Assembly (NCBI RefSeq): GCF_900343155.1
Contig: NZ_OUNG01000003.1
Span: 310,001 to 374,000 of the forward strand
Source: Lactimicrobium massiliense
GTDB taxonomy: Bacteria > Bacillota_I > Bacilli_A > Erysipelotrichales > Erysipelotrichaceae
Direction: 5' to 3'
Length of the DNA: 64,000 bases
Shown: piece by piece, positions 6,724-15,601 of the stretch
Layout: every line of letters starts with the position of its first letter
Numbering within the stretch: position 1 is the first letter of the stretch
Made by a program: the position numbers and the translations under genes
Notes under the pieces: model-generated
The model's database searches: none
What the model saw: the letters and a program-made list of their open reading frames with translations, nothing else
Told to the model about the DNA's origin: nothing

Positions 6724-8049
6724 ATGGTAAAGGATATGACAAACGGGCCGCTGCTCAAGGAGATCATCTTCTTTACAATTCCACTTGTATTGGGCACCCT
6801 GTTACAGCTGACCTATAACGCTGCCGATGCCATGATCGTCGGCCGGTTTGTCGGCAAGGAAGCACTTGCTGCCATCGGCACAACCAACCCGGTTATCACG
6901 CTTGTATTGCTCTTTGTCAACGGTATCTGTCTGGGAGCAGGAATCCTGGTCAGTATGCTGTATGGCGCAAAAAATATCCCTGCCCTGAAAAAGCAGGTAT
7001 CCACCGGCATGATTGCCGGCGGCATCTTCTCCCTTGCCACCGCAGCGATACTCTTTCTGCTGGCAAAGCCGGTATTGACCATCCTGCAGGTTGAGACTGA
7101 TATCCTGCCCTTGGCAGTACAGTATATGCGCATCATCCTGTTCGGCCTGTTTTTCTCCTTTATCTATAACTATCTTGCCTCCATCTTACGGGCAATGGGT
7201 GACAGTGCTTCCCCGCTGATCTTTCTTGCTGTCTCAGCAGGTCTCAACATTGCCGGCGACCTGTTCTTTGTCATCATCCTGCACGCCGGTATTGCCGGTG
7301 CTGCCATCAGCACAACCCTGTGCGAGATGCTCAGTGCCATCATGTGCCTGCTGTATATCAGAAAACACATTTCCGTGCTGCGCTTAGGAAAAGAATGGTT
7401 CGTCTTTGACCGCCGCATGTTTGTCAAAACCGTATCGTTTGGCTTTGTGTCGGCCATGCAGCAGTCATCCGTGCAGATCGGCAAACTGTGCACCCAGTCC
7501 TTTGTTAATACCATGGGTGTCAATGCCACTGCGGCCTTTAATGCCGTCAACCGCTTTGATGACTTTGCGACCATCCCCCAGCAGAACATTGCCCACGCCA
7601 TGACTTCGGTAATGGCACAAAATGAAGGCGCCCATCTGGATGACAGAGTCAGGAAATCCTATTTCCTTGGCATGCGGATCGAAATCATCTACGGTATTGC
7701 CATCGGCCTTGTCACATGGCTGTTCTCCCGTTTCCTGATGACACTGTTTACAAGTGATGAAGCCGTCATCCAGGAAGGTGTCCATTACCTGTCCATCATG
7801 GCATGGTTCTATATTTTGCCCGGTATCACCAACGGCATCCAGGGCTATTTCAGAGGCATCGGCGATCTGCGCATCACGCTGTATTCGAGTCTTGTCAACA
7901 TCGGTGTCCGCGTACTGTGTGAAATCCCGATGGTATTCTGGTTCCACATGGGCTTTGCGGCCATCCCGTGGTCCTATTTCATCGGCTGGATCGCAATGCT
8001 CGCCTTTGAAGCACCACTCCAGCACCGTTATTTCCGAACCAGAACTTAA
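6724..8049 (+). CDS. MATE-family multidrug/Na+ efflux transporter
   Basis: 441 residues with about 12 hydrophobic segments and the MATE pattern. The N-terminal helix ends in TLLQLTYNAADAMIVGRFVG and is followed by LAAIGTTNPV, and the mid-protein repeat has FVNTMGVNATAAFNAVNRFD. It exports cationic compounds or drugs using an ion gradient. The start has a weak GAAGG site. Only 36 bases separate the IS-A right end from the ATG, so the insertion has probably replaced the native promoter region. Confidence 0.93.
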   Translation: MVKDMTNGPLLKEIIFFTIPLVLGTLLQLTYNAADAMIVGRFVGKEALAAIGTTNPVITLVLLFVNGICLGAGILVSMLYGAKNIPALKKQVSTGMIAGGIFSLATAAILFLLAKPVLTILQVETDILPLAVQYMRIILFGLFFSFIYNYLASILRAMGDSASPLIFLAVSAGLNIAGDLFFVIILHAGIAGAAISTTLCEMLSAIMCLLYIRKHISVLRLGKEWFVFDRRMFVKTVSFGFVSAMQQSSVQIGKLCTQSFVNTMGVNATAAFNAVNRFDDFATIPQQNIAHAMTSVMAQNEGAHLDDRVRKSYFLGMRIEIIYGIAIGLVTWLFSRFLMTLFTSDEAVIQEGVHYLSIMAWFYILPGITNGIQGYFRGIGDLRITLYSSLVNIGVRVLCEIPMVFWFHMGFAAIPWSYFIGWIAMLAFEAPLQHRYFRTRT

Positions 8050-8091
8050 AAAGGACTGTAACAGTTGAATACCCTGTTGCAGCCCGTTTTT
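8049..8091. terminator. Bidirectional terminator between MATE and Rrf2 genes
   Basis: GGACTGTAACAG pairs with CTGTTGCAGCC, with A-runs on the left and T-runs on the right. It lies between two convergent genes. Confidence 0.65.
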
Positions 8092-8517
8092 CTATTCACT
8101 GATATCCCGGTACTTTCCGGCCGCCAGATCCGCAATCGAAATCTTGGCAAAATAGTCATGCAGCACAGCTGTAACACCACGCCACAGACCGATCGTTGTA
8201 CAGGACTCCCGGCTGTCACACTGGGAATAATCCCCATTGGAGACACACTCCACCGGTTCCAGTCCATCCGTCACTTCCAGCACATCGGCAACATTGATCT
8301 CATTGGCCGGTTTTGCCAGCTGATAGCCGCCGTTTTTTCCTCTGGTTGTAATCAGCCAGCCCTTTTTGACAAGCGGTGCCGCCAGCAATTCCAGATACTT
8401 CAATGACAGTTCCTGCCGCTTGGCAGTGTCATTCAAAGATACCGGTCCTTCATCCTGGTGGCTGGCAATATCAGCCAAAAGCCGCAGTGAATACCTTCCT
8501 CTTGTTGAAACTTTCAT
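8092..8517 (-). CDS. Rrf2-family transcriptional regulator
   Basis: 141 residues beginning MKVSTRGRYSLRLL, the hallmark of Rrf2/IscR/CymR proteins, with a winged helix (LSLKYLELLAAPLVKKGWL and TTRGKNGGYQL). Three cysteines follow VEPVECVSNGDYSQC and ESC, the spacing used to bind an Fe-S cluster in IscR/RsrR/NsrR-like members. It probably senses Fe-S status, redox state or NO, but the target genes cannot be told from context. The start is the ATG at 8515-8517; a GAAGGTG site precedes it. Confidence 0.88.
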   Translation of the reverse strand: MKVSTRGRYSLRLLADIASHQDEGPVSLNDTAKRQELSLKYLELLAAPLVKKGWLITTRGKNGGYQLAKPANEINVADVLEVTDGLEPVECVSNGDYSQCDSRESCTTIGLWRGVTAVLHDYFAKISIADLAAGKYRDISE

Positions 8518-8548
8518 ATTCACACCTTCGTCCCTATCCTAGCACATT

Positions 8549-8581
8549 AAAAAAGACATCGGGCTATTGATGCCCAATGTC
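8549..8581 (-). terminator. Terminator of tex
   Basis: On the minus strand GACATTGGGC, loop, GCCCGATGTC, then six T. It lies 10 bases past the tex stop codon. Confidence 0.85.
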
Positions 8582-8591
8582 TGAAAATGTC

Positions 8592-11132
8592 TTACTTGCC
8601 AAAGCGCTCCATCAGCCTTGCCATAGCATCATCCATCGTCACAGGCTTATGTGGCGCAGGACGGGATGTTCTTCTGGCAGCACCAGGATTCTTCTTTGCC
8701 AGCTCTTCAGGAGACAGCAGTGACAGAGACAAACGGTTGTTTTCTGTATCTACATCAGAGACATACACATCAATCTGATCACCCGGCTTGACGATCGTGG
8801 AAGGATCTTCCACCTTATCCATCGACATCCTGGATACGTGCAGCAAGCCCGCCTTCCTGGCACCGATATCCACAAAGGCACCATAGGAAGTCAGATTCTC
8901 AACTGTACCATGGTACTTCTCGCCAACCTTCAGCTGTGACAGAGCCTTGCGCGGTGCTTTGCGCGTATGGTGTTCCTTCATCTGTGTTTCTTTCTGCTTC
9001 AAAGAATCCAGCGGAATCATCGACAGTGCCACACGATTGCGGTCCACATCAATCTCCGCTACCCACACATCGACGATATCTCCGACACTGACCACAGTTG
9101 TTGGATCTGTGACGTGCTGCATGCTCATGCGGCTCGGCAGCACCAGGCCGTCCTCATGCAGACCGACATCTACGAAAGCACCAAAGTCAACGACATTTCT
9201 GACCGTACCGGACAGCTTGTCACCAACATGCAGATCCTTGATATCCAGGATATCACTGCGCAGCAGCGCGCCTTCAAACTGATCACGGTAATCACGCAGC
9301 GGCTGGCGGATGGCATCCTCAATATCCTTCAGTGTATAGTCGCCAATGCCAAGATCCTTGGTCTTATCAGCCGGGAACTGGGCATCTGCTTCACCAAGCT
9401 TTGTGATGCCGCATGCCTTCATCAAAGCTCTGGCTGCATCATAGCTCTCTGGATGAATGCTTGTTTCATCCAGCGGCTCATCACCGCCGACAATACGCAG
9501 GAAACCTGCACACTGGGTAAAGGCCTTAGGGCCAAGCTTCTTGACCTGCTTCAGCTGTTCACGGTTCGTAAAACGGCCATGCGTATTGCGGTAATTGATG
9601 ATCTCCCTGGCAATGCCTGCATTCAGACCGGAAATATGGGTTAACAGCTCCTGGGATGCCGTATTGACATCAGCACCTGTGCGGTTGACACACTTGGAGA
9701 CCACTTCATCCAGTCTTTCTGACAGTGCCTTCTGCGGCAAATCATGCTGGTACTGGCCGACACCAATGGACTTTGGATCAATCTTGATCAGTTCCGCTAA
9801 CGGATCCAGCAGTCTTCTGCCAATGGAGACAGCACTGCGCTCTTCAATGGCCATATCCGGGAACTCTTCACGAGCAGCTTCCTGGGCAGACCATACCGAA
9901 GCACCAGCCTCAGAAACAATGGCATATTCCAGATCCAGATGATTGTCACGGATCAGATCCGCAATCAGCTTCTCACTCTCACGGGATGCCGTGCCATTGC
10001 CAATCGCAACGATCTTGACGTTATACTTGCGGATCATATCCAGCAGCTTCTTCTTGGAGCCTTCCAGATCCGGATGTTTCTTGCCAAACGGAATGATCTT
10101 GTCCACCGTTAACATTTTGCCGGTTTCATCAATTACCGCAAGCTTGCAGCCATTGACATAACCTGGGTCAAAGCCCAGCACGACTCTGCCCTTCAGCGGT
10201 GCCTGCAGCAGCAGCTTCTCGAGGTTCTCGGAGAATACCTCGATAGACTTTGTATGGGCACGCTCACTCAGATCAGAGCGGATTTCACGCTCAATCGAAG
10301 GGAACAGCAGTCTTGTGCAGCCATCTGCCACTGCCTCTTTGATCTCATTGACGCACACAGGCTCCTCACCCTTGAGAATGTTATTCTCTGCTTCGTGAAT
10401 CAGATGTTCTTCATCAAACACAAAGGAAACCGTGATGACCTTCTCCTTTTCAGCACGGTCAATGGCCATGATGCGGTGATCCGCAATGGTAGAAATCTTC
10501 TCAGAGCGGTCATAGTACATTTCATAGACCTTGCCTTCATCCTTGGCATCCTTCTTCAGTGCAGTCTTCAGAACACCGCTCTTCATGATTGTATCCTTGA
10601 ACGCCCAGCGCTGCTGTGGATTGTCACTGACAGCCTCAGCAATGATGTCCTTGGCACCCTGTACGGCATCCTGCCATGTCTTGACTTCCTCCGTCACATA
10701 CTTGGAAGCTTCTTCCTCAACACTGCCTTCCTTCGGTAAAGACAGCATCCAGTCAGCCAGCGGCTGCAAGCCAAGCTTAATGGCAGCAGCAGCTCTGGTC
10801 TTTTTCTTCTGTGCATACGGACGGTAAATATCCTCCACCACGGACAGCTTGTCAGCGGCATTGACAGATGCACGGATCTCATCGGTCAGCTTGCCCTGTT
10901 CTTCAATCAGCCGCAGCACATCCTCTTTACGCTCTTTCAGCTTATTCTGATAATCAAACTGTTTCTCAATATACAGAATCTGTTCTTCATCCAGGCCTTT
11001 GGTCACATCCTTGCGGTATCTTGCAATCATCGGCACTGTATTGCCATCTGAAAGCAGCTTCAGTGCAGCCTCAACCTGGTCTGCACTCACTTTCAGATCT
11101 TCCGCAATCTTCTGAATAATTTTTTCATCCAT
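8592..11132 (-). CDS. tex: Tex-family RNA-binding transcription accessory protein with two S1 domains
   Basis: 846 residues from MDEKIIQK, preceded by GGAGGAA. The order is the N-terminal Tex helical region, a YqgF/RuvC-like domain (VVLGFDPGYVNGCKLAVID), the helix-hairpin-helix region (NAGIAREIINYRN..FTNREQLKQVKKLGPKAF), and then two S1 RNA-binding domains, VGDKLSGTVRNVVDFGAFVD and VGEKYHGTVENLTSYGAFVD. Most Tex proteins have a single S1 domain and are about 720-780 residues, so the second S1 plus linker accounts for the extra length. It acts on transcription and RNA metabolism in the cytoplasm; precise targets are unknown. It is transcribed alone. Confidence 0.93.
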   Translation of the reverse strand: MDEKIIQKIAEDLKVSADQVEAALKLLSDGNTVPMIARYRKDVTKGLDEEQILYIEKQFDYQNKLKERKEDVLRLIEEQGKLTDEIRASVNAADKLSVVEDIYRPYAQKKKTRAAAAIKLGLQPLADWMLSLPKEGSVEEEASKYVTEEVKTWQDAVQGAKDIIAEAVSDNPQQRWAFKDTIMKSGVLKTALKKDAKDEGKVYEMYYDRSEKISTIADHRIMAIDRAEKEKVITVSFVFDEEHLIHEAENNILKGEEPVCVNEIKEAVADGCTRLLFPSIEREIRSDLSERAHTKSIEVFSENLEKLLLQAPLKGRVVLGFDPGYVNGCKLAVIDETGKMLTVDKIIPFGKKHPDLEGSKKKLLDMIRKYNVKIVAIGNGTASRESEKLIADLIRDNHLDLEYAIVSEAGASVWSAQEAAREEFPDMAIEERSAVSIGRRLLDPLAELIKIDPKSIGVGQYQHDLPQKALSERLDEVVSKCVNRTGADVNTASQELLTHISGLNAGIAREIINYRNTHGRFTNREQLKQVKKLGPKAFTQCAGFLRIVGGDEPLDETSIHPESYDAARALMKACGITKLGEADAQFPADKTKDLGIGDYTLKDIEDAIRQPLRDYRDQFEGALLRSDILDIKDLHVGDKLSGTVRNVVDFGAFVDVGLHEDGLVLPSRMSMQHVTDPTTVVSVGDIVDVWVAEIDVDRNRVALSMIPLDSLKQKETQMKEHHTRKAPRKALSQLKVGEKYHGTVENLTSYGAFVDIGARKAGLLHVSRMSMDKVEDPSTIVKPGDQIDVYVSDVDTENNRLSLSLLSPEELAKKNPGAARRTSRPAPHKPVTMDDAMARLMERFGK

Positions 11133-11263
11133 GGGATCGTATTCCTCCAAACAGACATATTCTATCACTGCCGGGAATGTTTCTCACCTCTTGACATCCG
11201 GCAAATATGGCAGTGCACCGGATGTATAATGGAGCCATCATTTCCAAAAAGGAGGCATACATC

Positions 11264-12265
11264 ATGAAATATCAGACAATCCCACATACAGACCTGAAGG
11301 CTTCTGCCATTGTCCTTGGCACCTGGGGACTGGGCGGAGGCTCAGTATGGTCAGACGAACAGCCCGATGAAAAAACAGCCAGTGCCCTGCTTGATACAGC
11401 CGAACAGTGCGGCATCAACTATATCGATACAGCTCCGGTCTATGGCAAGGGTACCAGTGAAACACTGCTTGGCAAAGCATTGAAAGGCAGGCGCGACAAA
11501 TTCATTCTGCAGTCCAAGGTATCACTCAACTGGCGCAATGAAAAAGGCGGTACATTCAAATATGAACGTGACGGCTATACCGTAAACAATGACACCAGTG
11601 CCGCTGCCATCAGGAAGGATCTCGAAGGTTCTTTGCTGCGTCTTGGCACAGATCACCTCGATATAGCTGTTGTCCACTATGTCAATGACAGCATCACACC
11701 TGTCCAGGAAACGATGGAAACACTGAATGAACTGATCAAGGAAGGCAAGATCAAAGCCGCTGCTCTGTCCAATTCAAAACCACAGGACTATGAAAACTAC
11801 GAAAAGTACGGCCATATTTCACTGGTGCAGGAACAGTTCAGCCTGCTGGCACCATACCATGGCTATGATTATTTCCCGCATCTGCAGAAAGGCCATACAA
11901 TCTTCCAGGTCTATGGTGCTCTGGAGGAAGGCATCCTGACATCACGCAGCTATGTACAGAGAACCTTTGCCCAGGGTGATATCCGGGCCAGACTGCCCTG
12001 GAGCCAGGAAGCAGAGAAGACAGAATATGATCAGTTCTTTGATCTGCTGGAAGAGATGGCTGCTGCCCACAACTGCAGTATTGCCAACCTGATTGAGGCA
12101 TGGACATTGACACAGTATCCGGATATCAGCCTGCTCATCGGCATGCGCCATCCTTCCACCATGCTGGACACGTGCCATTGTCTCAGCCTGCATCTCACCA
12201 AAGAAGAAACAGATGCGATGGAAGCCGCTGCCAGATCACTGCAGCGCAAAGACCTCGACAAGTAA
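11264..12265 (+). CDS. Aldo/keto reductase
   Basis: 333 residues with the family N-terminus IVLGTWGLGGG, the catalytic Asp and Tyr in NYIDTAPVYGKGTSETLLG, Lys in QSKVSL, and His in DIAVVHYV. The C-terminal half has the NADPH-binding region (SNSKPQDYENYEKY, LIGMRHPS). It reduces aldehydes or ketones with NAD(P)H; the substrate cannot be predicted. The start was chosen because AAAAAGGAGG lies at 11246-11255. A TATAAT at 11225-11230 is a likely -10 element. Confidence 0.92.
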   Translation: MKYQTIPHTDLKASAIVLGTWGLGGGSVWSDEQPDEKTASALLDTAEQCGINYIDTAPVYGKGTSETLLGKALKGRRDKFILQSKVSLNWRNEKGGTFKYERDGYTVNNDTSAAAIRKDLEGSLLRLGTDHLDIAVVHYVNDSITPVQETMETLNELIKEGKIKAAALSNSKPQDYENYEKYGHISLVQEQFSLLAPYHGYDYFPHLQKGHTIFQVYGALEEGILTSRSYVQRTFAQGDIRARLPWSQEAEKTEYDQFFDLLEEMAAAHNCSIANLIEAWTLTQYPDISLLIGMRHPSTMLDTCHCLSLHLTKEETDAMEAAARSLQRKDLDK

Positions 12266-12326
12266 TATTGTTACGCTTCTATTACCACCCCTGTATATAT
12301 TAAAATAAGGGCAGGAGGAAAATCTT

Positions 12327-13253
12327 ATGGAAGGTCTTATCATCACCCTCGTTATCGTTGTCATCCTCATTGCACTCATCACATCCTGCATCAAGATTGT
12401 CCCCCAGGCCAATGCCTATGTCATTGAGCGTCTGGGCAAATACCAGTCCACGTGGAATCCCGGTGTCCATTTCAAGGCACCATTCATTGACCGGGTTGCC
12501 AGAAAAGTACTGCTGAAAGAACAGGTCGCAGACTTTGCACCGCAGCCTGTCATCACCAAGGATAACGTCACGATGCAGATAGATTCGGTCGTGTACTTCA
12601 AGATCGCCGATCCCAAGCTGTATGCCTATGGCGTCGAGAATCCGATCATGGCGATGGAGAATCTGACCGCTACAACATTGCGCAATATCATCGGTGACAT
12701 GGAACTGGACGCAACACTGACAAGCCGGGAGAGCATCAATGGACAGATGTTATCCACAATTGACAGTGCTACCGATCCCTGGGGCATCAAAGTAACACGT
12801 GTTGAGCTCAAGAACATTCAGCCGCCGGCTGCCATCCGTGAAGCAATGGAAAAGCAGATGAAGGCAGAGCGTGAAAAGCGTGCTGCGATCCTGAATGCCG
12901 AAGGTGAAAAGCAGTCCATGATCCTGCAGGCAGAAGGCACCAAGGAATCTGCGGTGCTCAAGGCCGAAGCCGAGAAGCAGGCGACCATTCTGAAAGCAGA
13001 AGCGGAGAAGCAGAATCAGATTCTGTTAGCAGAAGGTAAGGCCGAAGCCATCCGCAAGGTGCAGGAAGCCACAGCCCAGGGTATTGAGATGATCAAGAAT
13101 GCCGGTGCAGATGATGCCGTGATCAAGCTGAAGGCGCTCGATTCCTTTGCCAAGGTGGCAGACGGACAGGCAACCAAGATCATCATTCCTAATGAAATTG
13201 CCTCATTAGCCGGCCTTGCCAAGGGGCTCTCAGAAACCGTCAGGGAGAAGTAA
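12327..13253 (+). CDS. SPFH-domain (stomatin/prohibitin-like) membrane protein
   Basis: 308 residues: an N-terminal membrane helix (IITLVIVVILIALITSC), an SPFH domain (VPQANAYVIERLGKYQSTW, then DNVTMQIDSVVYFKI), and a long alanine- and glutamate-rich coiled coil with repeated KAEAEKQ units. It belongs to the QmcA/stomatin group, which builds membrane-associated oligomers linked to membrane microdomains or proteases. AGGAGG precedes the ATG. The next gene starts 3 bases after the stop, so the two are co-translated. Confidence 0.93.
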   Translation: MEGLIITLVIVVILIALITSCIKIVPQANAYVIERLGKYQSTWNPGVHFKAPFIDRVARKVLLKEQVADFAPQPVITKDNVTMQIDSVVYFKIADPKLYAYGVENPIMAMENLTATTLRNIIGDMELDATLTSRESINGQMLSTIDSATDPWGIKVTRVELKNIQPPAAIREAMEKQMKAEREKRAAILNAEGEKQSMILQAEGTKESAVLKAEAEKQATILKAEAEKQNQILLAEGKAEAIRKVQEATAQGIEMIKNAGADDAVIKLKALDSFAKVADGQATKIIIPNEIASLAGLAKGLSETVREK

Positions 13254-13256
13254 ACC

Positions 13257-13550
13257 ATGTTCAGCATCATTGTCTGGGCAGTTCTCATCCTCTGTTTCAT
13301 CACAGTCGTGGCCAGTGCTGCTTCAAAGCCGAAAAAGAAAGGCAGGAAGCCGAACTACCTGGTTGGCAGAACCATCTCCAGTGACGGCCATACGATTCCT
13401 TACAAGGATGACATCACATGTGAGACAAAAAACGGCCATCACCATCCCACTTCCAATCAGCCGCGCTACATTGTCCATGAAGAGCCCGAAGAAGGATATG
13501 TCATCCTCAATGGCAAAAAGATCCGCCTAAAAGACTGTAAATATCTCTGA
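13257..13550 (+). CDS. Small single-pass membrane protein downstream of stomatin
   Basis: 97 residues: an N-terminal helix (IIVWAVLILCFITVVASA), then a basic KPKKKGRKP stretch and a polar domain ending VILNGKKIRLKDCKYL. It is not NfeD, the usual stomatin partner, and I do not recognise the family. Tight linkage to the SPFH gene suggests a membrane partner in the same complex. A terminator follows directly. Confidence 0.7.
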   Translation: MFSIIVWAVLILCFITVVASAASKPKKKGRKPNYLVGRTISSDGHTIPYKDDITCETKNGHHHPTSNQPRYIVHEEPEEGYVILNGKKIRLKDCKYL

Positions 13551-13553
13551 AGC

Positions 13554-13588
13554 CATGGCCTGTGTCACTGACACAGACCATGTTTTTT
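13554..13588 (+). terminator. Terminator of the SPFH operon
   Basis: CATGGCCTGTGTCA pairs with TGACACAGACCATG and is followed by six T. Confidence 0.9.
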
Positions 13589-13604
13589 CTGTTATCATGA
13601 CCGC

Positions 13605-14867
13605 ATGCGTACATCATCCTTCATCTTCTCCTGCCTGCTGTCATGCACAGCCATCCTTCTGGGCATCCTGTTCTTCAATGCCTCCAGGATATCCTGGATT
13701 GCCCTGTATCTCCTCCTCATCCTGATCAATCTGATCCTTCCCATCGGCACCCATCATGCCATCACGCATCATCACAAGCCAAAAGATCCCATTGATGCAT
13801 GGATCAGCTTCATCAGCTTTCTCTATGCAATCTTCCTGATCCTGTTTCCCCGTCTGTTTGAACCCTTTCTGTTTCTCCTATGCGGCCTGTGGATGGCATT
13901 CGAAGCCTTCATTTCCTTCATCGATTTCCTTGTCATCACCCATGACGGCACAGCCGGTGCAGGGAGCAGACTGACAGCCGCACTCTTTTCCCTCATTCTT
14001 TCATTCCTGATGATCTTTGGAAAAACGATTCATCTGAAAACAGGCGTTCTTTCACTGGCTGCAGGCATCTTCTTCCTCATATGGGGCATCCGCAGCCTGA
14101 TCCTGACCATCACCCGACGTAATCCCTATGGTTTCCTTGCTGCACACACGCACTGGTCGCTCTCCGTTCCCCTGCTGGCAGGTGCGCTGATGCCCATATC
14201 CGCCTACATCTCCATCCATTCCCTGCAGCACAGCAGCACTGCTGACCTTCCCATCCCCTCAGATGATGACAGCCTGCACGTCTATATCTACCTGCACGGA
14301 ACCGGATTTGAAATGTTTGGTCACATCGACATCGCTTACAAAGGCATGATCTATTCCTATGGCTGTCACGATCCCAGGCACCGCACGCTGATGGGAACTT
14401 TGGGTGACGGCGTCCTCATCCGGGCAGACGAAAAAAGCTTTATCCGTCATGCCATCAATAATGATGACAGCACGATCATATCCTATGGCATCGCACTCTC
14501 TGACTTCCAGAAAACCGTATTGCAGGAAAGAATCCACACAATGATGGCACGTACAGTTTCCTGGCACTGCGCATATGAAACGGATCACAGCGCCGCTGAC
14601 TATGTATCAAGAGTATATAAAAGCACCGGATGCGAATTATATAAATTCACATCCGGCAAATTCAGAACCTATTTTGTTGCCAGTACCAACTGTGTGCTGC
14701 TGGCCGATGAGCTCATCCGTTCAAAGCAACTGCACCTTGTCACACCGGGCGGCTTTATCACCCCGGGTGCCTATCTTGCTTTTCTCAATGATGCCTGGCA
14801 GAGAAAGGAAGGCAATGTCAAAGAGCGGAAGATCTACGCAACGGCAAATCGATCATATCATGACTGA
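13605..14867 (+). CDS. Multi-pass membrane protein with a permuted papain-like (NlpC/P60-type) domain
   Basis: 420 residues. Residues 1-200 contain about seven hydrophobic helices and resemble HdeD/DUF308-like membrane regions. The remaining part is soluble: FGHIDIAYKGMIYSYG carries a histidine early, and STNCVLLADELI carries a cysteine late. The His-before-Cys order and the GHxxI motif are typical of circularly permuted NlpC/P60 or LRAT-like amidases and peptidases (compare DUF4105). The soluble part probably faces outward, which suggests an action on cell-wall peptide or lipid. TGTTATCAT lies six bases before the ATG with no ribosome site, so the mRNA may be leaderless. Domain assignment is by motif only. 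Confidence 0.6.
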   Translation: MRTSSFIFSCLLSCTAILLGILFFNASRISWIALYLLLILINLILPIGTHHAITHHHKPKDPIDAWISFISFLYAIFLILFPRLFEPFLFLLCGLWMAFEAFISFIDFLVITHDGTAGAGSRLTAALFSLILSFLMIFGKTIHLKTGVLSLAAGIFFLIWGIRSLILTITRRNPYGFLAAHTHWSLSVPLLAGALMPISAYISIHSLQHSSTADLPIPSDDDSLHVYIYLHGTGFEMFGHIDIAYKGMIYSYGCHDPRHRTLMGTLGDGVLIRADEKSFIRHAINNDDSTIISYGIALSDFQKTVLQERIHTMMARTVSWHCAYETDHSAADYVSRVYKSTGCELYKFTSGKFRTYFVASTNCVLLADELIRSKQLHLVTPGGFITPGAYLAFLNDAWQRKEGNVKERKIYATANRSYHD

Positions 14868-14872
14868 TCAGG

Positions 14873-14925
14873 CAAAAAAAAGCAGATCGAATCACAGAAA
14901 TTTCTGTATCCGACACTGCTTTGAA
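14873..14925 (-). terminator. Terminator of the liv operon
   Basis: On the minus strand a long imperfect stem (GCAGTGTCGGATACAGAAA with TTTCTGTGATTCGATCTGC) is followed by eight T, just past the CBS-ACT gene. Confidence 0.8.
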
Positions 14926-14930
14926 ATGCA

Positions 14931-15596
14931 TTATTTAACGGCGTCTTCCGCCTTTGTCTGCCAGACATTGACAACCTCAAAGCCGGCATCCTTCAGCACT
15001 TCTGTCATCTTTTCGACAGATACTTCACCTGTTGCACGCACGACTGTTTCAACACCGCGCACCTTGGAATGATATACGCCGATGTTTTCCAGGTTGGCAT
15101 CATTATCCGCAAACAGCTTGCAGATCTTGGCAAACTCGCCGGGCTTGTCTTCGACCTTGATCACAAACCGCGTGCCCTGCTTGCGGTAACCTGTCAGCTT
15201 GAGGAATGCCTTAAACAGGTCCTTCTCGGTGATGATGCCGACAACCTTCTTGTCACCATCCACAACCGGCAGCACATTGATCTCATTCTGCAGCATGATC
15301 TCAGCCGCATCCTCAATCCAGGCATCCGGAGATACTGTCCTGACATCTGTGATCATGATGTCCTTTGCATATGTGCGGGACAGCAGATAGTTCAGTTCAT
15401 AGATGGAAAGAGACGTATTCTCCTTTCCCGAGTTCTCATTGACCAGGCCTTCGGTAATCAGACCGACCAGTCTGCCATCCTTGACAACAGGAAGCCGGTG
15501 GAAATGATTCTTGCCCATGATCTCCAGAGCCTTCAGCAGAGTGACATCCGGATCGATCGTAATGGGGTCTAACGTCATATGATCCTTTACGTACAT
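14931..15596 (-). CDS. Tandem CBS plus ACT domain protein (AcuB-like)
   Basis: 221 residues. Two CBS motifs are visible (VKDHMTLDPITIDPDVTLLK..LPVVKDGRLVGLIT and AKDIMITDVRTVSPDAWIED..LPVVDGDKKVVGIIT). They are followed by an ACT domain from about residue 142 (TRFVIKVEDKPGEFAKICKL). CBS pairs bind adenosyl nucleotides and ACT domains often bind amino acids. It is the last gene of the branched-chain amino-acid transporter operon, 5 bases after livF, with GGAGGATAAA as ribosome site. It may sense cytoplasmic leucine, isoleucine or valine and energy state, but this is inference. Confidence 0.85.
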   Translation of the reverse strand: MYVKDHMTLDPITIDPDVTLLKALEIMGKNHFHRLPVVKDGRLVGLITEGLVNENSGKENTSLSIYELNYLLSRTYAKDIMITDVRTVSPDAWIEDAAEIMLQNEINVLPVVDGDKKVVGIITEKDLFKAFLKLTGYRKQGTRFVIKVEDKPGEFAKICKLFADNDANLENIGVYHSKVRGVETVVRATGEVSVEKMTEVLKDAGFEVVNVWQTKAEDAVK

Positions 15597-15601
15597 TGAA
15601 T

